Below are positions 6,759-11,697 of a DNA stretch of 11,697 nt, piece by piece. Each line of letters starts with the position of its first letter. The first letter of the stretch is position 1. The position numbers and the translations under genes were made by a program. The stretch comes from Candidatus Kapaibacterium sp. (GTDB taxonomy: Bacteria > Bacteroidota > Ignavibacteria > Kapaibacteriales > UBA961). Below the pieces are notes generated by a model. The model was not told the origin of the DNA. It saw only the letters and a program-made list of their open reading frames with translations, and did no database searches. The DNA is taken from positions 1 to 11,697 of the forward strand of contig JALRFC010000026.1 of the NCBI GenBank assembly GCA_023253875.1. The letters run 5' to 3'.

Positions 6759-7466
6759 ATGGGAAGGATTTTTGAAAAGCGCAAGCATAAGATGTTTGCT
6801 CGTTTCGACAGAATGGCAAAAGCATTCACGAGAATTGGAAAAGAAATTGCAATCGCAGTAAAATTGGGTGGCTCAGATCCTGCAGGAAATCCACGTCTGC
6901 GCGCTGCAATGCAGGCGGCAAAGGCGAATAATATGCCTAAAGACAGAGTCGAAGCAGCAATAAAGAGAGCACTCGGAAAAGATGCTCTTGACTTGCAAGA
7001 AATCGTCTATGAAGCATATGGTCCACATGGCGTTGCCATCGTTATCGAAACTGCAACCGATAATCCCACTCGCACGGTTGCAAATATTCGCAGTTATCTC
7101 AATAAACATAATGGCTCACTCGCAACTTCTGGTGCTTTGGAATTTTTATTCCAGAGAAAAGGTGTATTCAAAGCATCTTTGGAAGGTAAATCCGCAGATG
7201 ATCTTGAAATGTCTTTCATCGAATCCGGTGCTGATGATGTGGAGATAGATGAAATGGAAATCATTGCATATACCGACTTCAATAATTTCGTGCATATGCA
7301 AAGATCGCTTGAAGAAGCAGCAATTGAAGTCACAACTGCTGAAATGCAACGCTTACCGAATAATACCGTCACTCTCACTGAAGAACAGATGGATGAAGTT
7401 CTGAAATTGATCGACAAAATCGAAGAAGATGAAGATGTGCAAAATGTCTATCACAATATTGCCTGA
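6759..7466 (+). CDS. yebC: YebC/PmpR-family protein
   Basis: The product has 235 residues, the normal family length. The N-terminus MGRIFEKRKHKMFARFDRMA followed by KAFTRIGKEI fits the Bacteroidota version of the family. Other family blocks are GGSDPAGNPRLRAAMQAAKA (37-56), NNMPKDRVEAAIKR (57-70), YEAYGPHGVAIVIETATDNP (84-103), and GSLATSGALEFLFQRKG (119-135) in the second domain. YebC proteins were first described as DNA-binding regulators (PmpR); later work ties family members to the ribosome and to translation through polyproline stretches, so the cytoplasmic role may be translational. The start at 6759 is chosen because it gives the family N-terminus; the frame is open back to 6702 but those residues do not fit. 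It leads an operon: its TGA overlaps the MenA ATG by one base (TGATG at 7464-7468). Confidence 0.93.
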   Translation: MGRIFEKRKHKMFARFDRMAKAFTRIGKEIAIAVKLGGSDPAGNPRLRAAMQAAKANNMPKDRVEAAIKRALGKDALDLQEIVYEAYGPHGVAIVIETATDNPTRTVANIRSYLNKHNGSLATSGALEFLFQRKGVFKASLEGKSADDLEMSFIESGADDVEIDEMEIIAYTDFNNFVHMQRSLEEAAIEVTTAEMQRLPNNTVTLTEEQMDEVLKLIDKIEEDEDVQNVYHNIA

Positions 7467-8356
7467 TGAGCAATGCCCTCAGACATTGGATTTATGCCGC
7501 TCGCATGCGAATTTTACCCGCGAGCGCCATACCAACAATTGCAGGCATCATGCTTGCTGCGATTGATGGTGCATTCGATCTCTTTACGGCCACCATTACC
7601 GTGCTCAGCGCGATGATGCTGCAAACCACATCGAATTATCTTAATGATCTCTATGATTTCAAGAAAGGTGCCGATCTCAAAAGGATTGGTCCACCCAGAG
7701 CAGTTGCATCTGGCATGATCTCAGAATCAGCAATGATGAAAATGTCTTGGATCATGTTTATTCTTACCTTTCTTATCGGACTCATCCTCGTACAAAAAGC
7801 CGGTTGGCCGATTCTCTTCATCGGATTAGCATCATTGTGGGCAGCATTTGCATATACTGGCGGACCCTATCCCCTTGCCTATCATGGACTTGGTGAGGCC
7901 ACTGCATTTGTGTTTTATGGACTCATCCCGGTCTGGGGTGCATATTATATTCAGTCGCCCGATTTTGCCTTCAGACCACAAGTGATTCTTACAGGCATCA
8001 TCATGGGCTTATTTGCCGCCAAGATTTTACTCGTGAATAATATCCGTGATATCGAAACGGATCCAATTGCAGGTAAAATAACATTGGCCGTGATGCTTGG
8101 TGAGAAGAAGTCTCGATTCCTCTATGCCCTGCTCATGATACTCAGTTATGGATCACTCTTTCTTCTTGCTCGCATGCAAGACAATGCAGTATATCTCATG
8201 CCGTGGATATTGCTTCCCTTTGCGGTATATCTCACAAGAGGCGTACTCAAAACCGAGAAAGAAACACTCAATCCTTATGTCTTCAAAACGGCAATACATC
8301 TCTTCGCATTTGGCATCATACTCTGCATAGCGATGTATATTGGAATGCAGAAATGA
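7466..8356 (+). CDS. menA: 1,4-dihydroxy-2-naphthoate polyprenyltransferase (menaquinone biosynthesis)
   Basis: This 296-residue UbiA-superfamily membrane enzyme attaches the polyprenyl chain to 1,4-dihydroxy-2-naphthoate with loss of CO2, giving demethylmenaquinone. The two Asp-rich, Mg-diphosphate-binding motifs are visible: NYLNDLYDFKKGAD (57-70), and NNIRDIETDPIAGKITLA (191-208). RIGPPRAVASG (73-83) and the MenA-type YTGGPYPLAYHGLGE (130-144) separate it from UbiA and other paralogues. About eight or nine hydrophobic segments follow the usual layout. It starts on the last base of the YebC stop codon and its own TGA overlaps the next ATG by four bases (8353-8356), so the three genes should be made together. 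Its presence indicates menaquinone as a respiratory quinone; no other men gene is in the window. Confidence 0.93.
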   Translation: MSNALRHWIYAARMRILPASAIPTIAGIMLAAIDGAFDLFTATITVLSAMMLQTTSNYLNDLYDFKKGADLKRIGPPRAVASGMISESAMMKMSWIMFILTFLIGLILVQKAGWPILFIGLASLWAAFAYTGGPYPLAYHGLGEATAFVFYGLIPVWGAYYIQSPDFAFRPQVILTGIIMGLFAAKILLVNNIRDIETDPIAGKITLAVMLGEKKSRFLYALLMILSYGSLFLLARMQDNAVYLMPWILLPFAVYLTRGVLKTEKETLNPYVFKTAIHLFAFGIILCIAMYIGMQK

Positions 8357-9540
8357 ATGTGCTCACACGAAGAAGCAAAATCGTTTTGCTTATGGCGAGC
8401 AGTTTGACTGTGATGTCTGTCTCCGCAATCTCTCCCGCATTACCCAAAATTGCCGAAGCATTCAAGTCAGTCGAGAATGCTGAATTTCTCGTCAAACTCA
8501 TGCTCACAGTTCCTAGTTTGATCATTGCATTTTTTGCTCCTATAGCAGGAATGATCATTGATAAAGGACATCGTAAAATCCTCCTGATTATATCGCTGAT
8601 CATCTATGGCGTGATGGGAACGACGGGTCTCTATCTGGAAAGTCTACAACAGTTCATCATTGCCAGAGCATTCCTGGGAGTCGGTGTTGCCGGTATCATG
8701 ACATCGGCTCAAACCCTGATTGCAGACTATTATATGGGCGAAGAACGCAATCGCATGCTCGGTTTACAAGGTACATTCATCTCATTCGGTGGAGTAATAT
8801 TCGTTGCCCTGGCTGGATTTCTCGCACTCATGAGTTGGCGCTTTCCTTTCTCATTATATGCACTCGCACTCATACTTGCTATTCCTGCATATTTCTTTAT
8901 TCATGAGCCAAGCGTGCATCATGAAAAACAAGCATATCTCGACAATGCCGGCAAATCTGATTCAAATGAGATACAATATGGAAAACCAATTCACATTGCA
9001 GGTATCGGACTGATCGTATTCACCGGTATGGTATTTTTCTATGCAATCCCCACACAATTACCATTTCTCCTTGCACTGCATGGAATTGATTCTCCTGCAA
9101 AAGCAGGTGCAGTGGTCTCTCTTGCGACATTGGCGGGAGGTTTTTCATCCTATGCCATGCCTTATCTCAAACGATTGCATCACTTCTCCGGCTTGGGTGG
9201 AAGAGCATTCGCATCACTCTCGATTGGATTTTTAGGACTCTCTATTGCGAATTCATTTATCATCACAATACTCTTCGCATTATTTGCCGGTGCAGGCATC
9301 GGTTTACTCATGCCATCAATGAGACTCTGGGTGATTAGTATTGCCGCACCAACACTTCGTGGAAGATCCGTCGGGGTCATCACATCTTCACTCTATCTCG
9401 GACAATTTTTGTCGCCTGTATTAGCGCAACCGATTGTGGGAAAACATGGGATTACAATCCTGTATTCAATCATAGGTTGCACATCAGCATTGATTGCACT
9501 CTATCTACTTCAAAGTCAAAAAAAGCTAAATAATCAATAG
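8353..9540 (+). CDS. MFS transporter, drug:H+ antiporter-like (DHA1 type)
   Basis: The product has 395 residues and about twelve hydrophobic segments, split six plus six by a hydrophilic loop at about 186-212. Motif A of the family appears after segment 2 as GMIIDKGHRKI (66-76). The segment 4 region RAFLGVGVAGIMTSAQTLIA (105-124) and LMSWRFPF (159-166) resemble drug or sugar exporters of the DHA1 group. A related loop TLRGRSVG (334-341) marks the second half. Substrate cannot be inferred; efflux of a small molecule is the default guess. ATG at 8353 overlaps the MenA stop (ATGA). An upstream extension of this frame to 8203 lies wholly inside menA and is not credible as protein. The pairing with menA implies shared expression, not necessarily shared function. 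Confidence 0.85.
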   Translation: MNVLTRRSKIVLLMASSLTVMSVSAISPALPKIAEAFKSVENAEFLVKLMLTVPSLIIAFFAPIAGMIIDKGHRKILLIISLIIYGVMGTTGLYLESLQQFIIARAFLGVGVAGIMTSAQTLIADYYMGEERNRMLGLQGTFISFGGVIFVALAGFLALMSWRFPFSLYALALILAIPAYFFIHEPSVHHEKQAYLDNAGKSDSNEIQYGKPIHIAGIGLIVFTGMVFFYAIPTQLPFLLALHGIDSPAKAGAVVSLATLAGGFSSYAMPYLKRLHHFSGLGGRAFASLSIGFLGLSIANSFIITILFALFAGAGIGLLMPSMRLWVISIAAPTLRGRSVGVITSSLYLGQFLSPVLAQPIVGKHGITILYSIIGCTSALIALYLLQSQKKLNNQ

Positions 9541-9560
9541 TGCCTCAGTTAAAATCAAGA

Positions 9561-9580
9561 TTCTTTGTAATTTTCTTGCA
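9561..9580 (+). promoter_or_regulatory. Candidate promoter of the multicopper oxidase gene
   Basis: The 61-base gap after the MFS gene holds TTCTTTGTAATTTTCTTGCA. It shares TTCTTTGTA, a T-run and TTGCA or TGCA with the block upstream of YebC. TAATTTTC (9568-9575) is one base off TAnnTTTG. It is about 27 bases before the ATG at 9602. No terminator hairpin is seen between the MFS stop and this point, so read-through from the upstream operon is also possible. Confidence 0.35.
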
Positions 9581-9601
9581 ATCATCTAATGCGAGTATAT
9601 C

Positions 9602-11296
9602 ATGAAAAGAATTGTCTATGTATGTTTTTCGTTCTGTTCTGTATTTTTCATACATGCACAAACCTATAATAGACTTCCCATTCCTCAGGCATTAAAAGGC
9701 CCCGAATGTACCTTACATATTATTGATACATTTGCTCAATTACGAAGCGGAAATCAAACAATCACCGGCGGAATCAATGGACATCAATTTTGGGGACCTA
9801 CTATTTTTGTAAATAAGGGCGATACCGTCCGTATGACCGTAATCAATAATCTCAATGATAGCACTACTTTGCATTGGCATGGATTACATCTGCCTGCAGT
9901 GATGGATGGCGGACCACATCAAGTGATTCCACCCGGAACAATTTGGAAGCCCTTTTGGAAAATCACCAATAATGCATCAACATATTGGTATCATCCCCAT
10001 TTGCATGAAATGACCTTAGAGCATTTGTCAAAAGGAATTGGAGGTTTATTAATAGTCAATGATGAACAAGAATCTGCTTTGCCACTTCCCAGAACCTATG
10101 GCATTGATGATATACCATTGGTATTCACAAGCAGAAGATATGCTACAAATAATCAGTTCATTGTACAAAATACCGCCTATGGTGATTATCTCTTGACAAA
10201 TGGGGTACATAATGCTGAGTTTACAGTACCACGGCAAGTAGTTCGACTTCGAATTCTCAATGCTGAGATAGAGCGTTCATATTCTATTGGATTCAGTGAT
10301 AATAGAACATTCTATGTCATTGGCACTGATGGTGGATTACGCGAACAACCACTCCCTGTAAATCGGCTTCATATAGCTGTTGGTGAGAGATATGAGATTC
10401 TTTTGGATTGTTCAAAAGATGAGATTGGTAAGAGTCTTGATCTACTGGCCTATAATGCAAATCAACCATTTGGATTTCCGGGTGGAGAGCCTGCACAAGA
10501 TGGTCAATTTGGAAGTTTACTGAACAATAAGAATTTTCAAATGATGCATTTCACGATTGGAGAATCAACAGGTACACCAATCATGACTATTCCTGAAACT
10601 CTGATTCCTTTTCAAGGGATTGATGTCAATACTGCAACAGGTAATCAAGATATTCGCGTGATGGGTGGAGCGCCAAATAGTCCAATGCCATTCCATTTCA
10701 ATGGTGGAATATTCAATATCACTAGAGTTGACAAGACTATTCCCATGAATAGCGTGCAAAAATGGACAATTACAAATAGCAATGTATTTGGTCATACATT
10801 TCACATCCATGATGTACAATTCAATCTCATTGCCAGAAATGGGAATGCATCTGCAGTCGGACAGCATGAATTAGGTTGGAAAGATGTTCTCTATCTTCCT
10901 AGAAATGAATCTGCAACATTCATTGCACGTTTTGATGATTATGCAGACCCACTTCATCCATTTATGTATCATTGCCATTTCTCCAATCATGAGGATGATG
11001 GTATGATGCAACAATTCGTGGTTGTACCTCCATCGGATGTGAATGATGAGGAAATTGATTATACATCCATACAATTATATCCGAATCCTGCCTCAGAATC
11101 AATCATCATAGATTCAAAAAACATTGACTTATACTATGTGTCAATCCATAATGTCAATGGCAAAACAGTAATGATGCTTCCTCAACCGGAAAGAGGTGTT
11201 CCCATACATATTGGTTCACTGGCAAAAGGTATCTATACGGTGAAGATGATTGACTCAAAATCCAAGCAAACAATCATCCGCACATTTGTTAAATAA
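9602..11296 (+). CDS. Secreted multicopper oxidase (laccase/CueO/CotA-like) with T9SS tail
   Basis: The product has 564 residues. A signal peptide (MKRIVYVCFSFCSVFFIHAQ) is followed by three cupredoxin domains at about 25-155, 165-320 and 345-475. All four copper-binding motifs are intact: HWHG (His91, His93); WYHPHLH (His131, His133); GHTFHIHDVQF (His398, His401, His403); and HCHFSNHEDDGMM (His457, Cys458, His459, His463, axial Met468). They supply type 1 copper and the trinuclear centre, so the enzyme should oxidise phenols, bilirubin-like compounds or metal ions (Cu+, Mn2+) and reduce O2 to water. No Met-rich copper loop of the CueO kind is present. Residues about 489-564 are a type A sorting domain, so it is exported to the surface or outside. 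The following redoxin gene starts on its stop codon (TAATG). Confidence 0.92.
   Translation: MKRIVYVCFSFCSVFFIHAQTYNRLPIPQALKGPECTLHIIDTFAQLRSGNQTITGGINGHQFWGPTIFVNKGDTVRMTVINNLNDSTTLHWHGLHLPAVMDGGPHQVIPPGTIWKPFWKITNNASTYWYHPHLHEMTLEHLSKGIGGLLIVNDEQESALPLPRTYGIDDIPLVFTSRRYATNNQFIVQNTAYGDYLLTNGVHNAEFTVPRQVVRLRILNAEIERSYSIGFSDNRTFYVIGTDGGLREQPLPVNRLHIAVGERYEILLDCSKDEIGKSLDLLAYNANQPFGFPGGEPAQDGQFGSLLNNKNFQMMHFTIGESTGTPIMTIPETLIPFQGIDVNTATGNQDIRVMGGAPNSPMPFHFNGGIFNITRVDKTIPMNSVQKWTITNSNVFGHTFHIHDVQFNLIARNGNASAVGQHELGWKDVLYLPRNESATFIARFDDYADPLHPFMYHCHFSNHEDDGMMQQFVVVPPSDVNDEEIDYTSIQLYPNPASESIIIDSKNIDLYYVSIHNVNGKTVMMLPQPERGVPIHIGSLAKGIYTVKMIDSKSKQTIIRTFVK
11069..11293 (+). other. T9SS type A C-terminal sorting domain of the multicopper oxidase
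   Basis: Residues 490-564 start with IQLYPNPASESIIID, continue with VSIHNVNGKTVM and end with GSLAKGIYTVKMIDSKS before a basic terminal strand. This matches the sorting domain of the esterase in this window (YPNP start, GIY-x-V/I-x-I/M block) and marks the protein as a T9SS substrate. Confidence 0.88.
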
Positions 11297-11697
11297 TGTT
11301 AACATTCTGCATTCGCATCTTGCTCATATTGATGGCATATCACTCCTCTCTTGCCATTGATTCACATTCCATTGGTAGGATTATCGCGCCTTTCAGAGCA
11401 CCCATGGCTCAAGGTGGAGAATTTTCATTCGATCAATTCCCTGATGCACAGGCAATGGCGATAGTGTTTACCTGTAACCATTGTCCATTTGCTGAGTTAT
11501 ACATCCAAAGAATGAATGATTTCCAGCGAGAATTTGCTCCACTAGGCATTCCACTCATTGCAATCAATCCAATGGATTCATTGCTCTATGAAGATGAAAC
11601 ACTGGATGAGATGCAAAAGAAAATCAAGCAAGATTCAATTGAGTATCCATATTTGCAAGATCATTCACAAAGCATTGCACGGACATTCAATGCAGCA
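11296..11697 (+). CDS. Secreted thioredoxin-fold (AhpC/TSA-redoxin-like) protein, 3' end beyond window
   Basis: There are 134 codons without a stop to the window edge. A signal peptide (MLTFCIRILLILMAYHSSLA) precedes IDSHSIGRIIAPF. The active-site region FTCNHCPFAELYIQRM (58-73) has a CxxC (Cys60, Cys63) in the CNHCP form typical of a group of periplasmic redoxins related to AhpC/TSA and ResA-like proteins. The stretch FAPLGIPLIAINPMDS (80-95) is the following strand region of that fold. It would act as a thiol-disulfide reductase or peroxiredoxin-like protein in the periplasm. The ATG at 11296 shares its first base with the TAA of the oxidase gene, so the two are probably co-translated. The visible part does not show whether it carries a T9SS tail. 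Confidence 0.8.
   Translation, partial: MLTFCIRILLILMAYHSSLAIDSHSIGRIIAPFRAPMAQGGEFSFDQFPDAQAMAIVFTCNHCPFAELYIQRMNDFQREFAPLGIPLIAINPMDSLLYEDETLDEMQKKIKQDSIEYPYLQDHSQSIARTFNAA

Noticed and set aside
8203..8352. Upstream start for the MFS transporter at 8203
   Set aside because: The extra 50 residues are hydrophilic, read out of frame through the end of menA, and do not belong to MFS N-termini; the ATG at 8353 forms a typical ATGA overlap.
9541..9601. Terminator after the MFS gene
   Set aside because: The 61-base gap has no GC-rich inverted repeat with a T-run; only a promoter-like motif is seen.

Overview
The window reads as a chromosomal segment from a Gram-negative bacterium of the Bacteroidota / Chlorobiota / 'Ca. 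Kapabacteria' neighbourhood. The reasons are: two secreted proteins end in type A C-terminal sorting domains of the type IX secretion system (T9SS); one secreted protein carries tandem Bacteroidota-style PKD-like repeats; a DUF4199-like membrane protein is present; starts lack Shine-Dalgarno sequences; and boxes resembling the Bacteroidota -7 element (TAnnTTTG) lie upstream of several genes. The phylum is an inference; there is no rRNA or other marker gene here.

Layout. The left half (1-6630) is transcribed leftward. In transcription order it has an FAD-dependent oxidoreductase of the phytoene desaturase / carotenoid isomerase superfamily (5170-6630); a GC-rich, hairpin-forming intergenic element (5086-5153); a large secreted alpha/beta hydrolase with five PKD-like repeats and a T9SS tail (2584-5013); a small DUF4199-like membrane protein (2017-2520); and a heparinase II/III-type polysaccharide lyase that runs off the left edge (1-2020). 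The last two genes overlap by 4 bases. The lyase is a real 673-codon open frame with no stop before the edge.

The right half (6759-11697) is transcribed rightward from a 128-bp divergent intergenic region. A YebC/PmpR-family protein, the menaquinone-biosynthesis prenyltransferase MenA and an MFS transporter form a tight operon with stop/start overlaps (TGATG and ATGA). After a 61-bp gap come a secreted multicopper oxidase with a T9SS tail and, overlapping its stop codon by one base, a secreted thioredoxin-fold protein with a CNHC motif that runs off the right edge.

Functionally the window mixes housekeeping (YebC, MenA) with secreted degradative or oxidative enzymes (polysaccharide lyase, cutinase-like esterase, laccase-like oxidase), which fits a heterotroph that attacks polymers at its surface. 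I see no tRNA, rRNA, CRISPR array, insertion sequence or phage gene, and no gene-free stretch over 300 bases. I found no clear undescribed multi-gene system. The most distinctive items are the 85-residue-periodic esterase, the oxidase-redoxin pair, the intergenic hairpin element and the recurring promoter-like motif.
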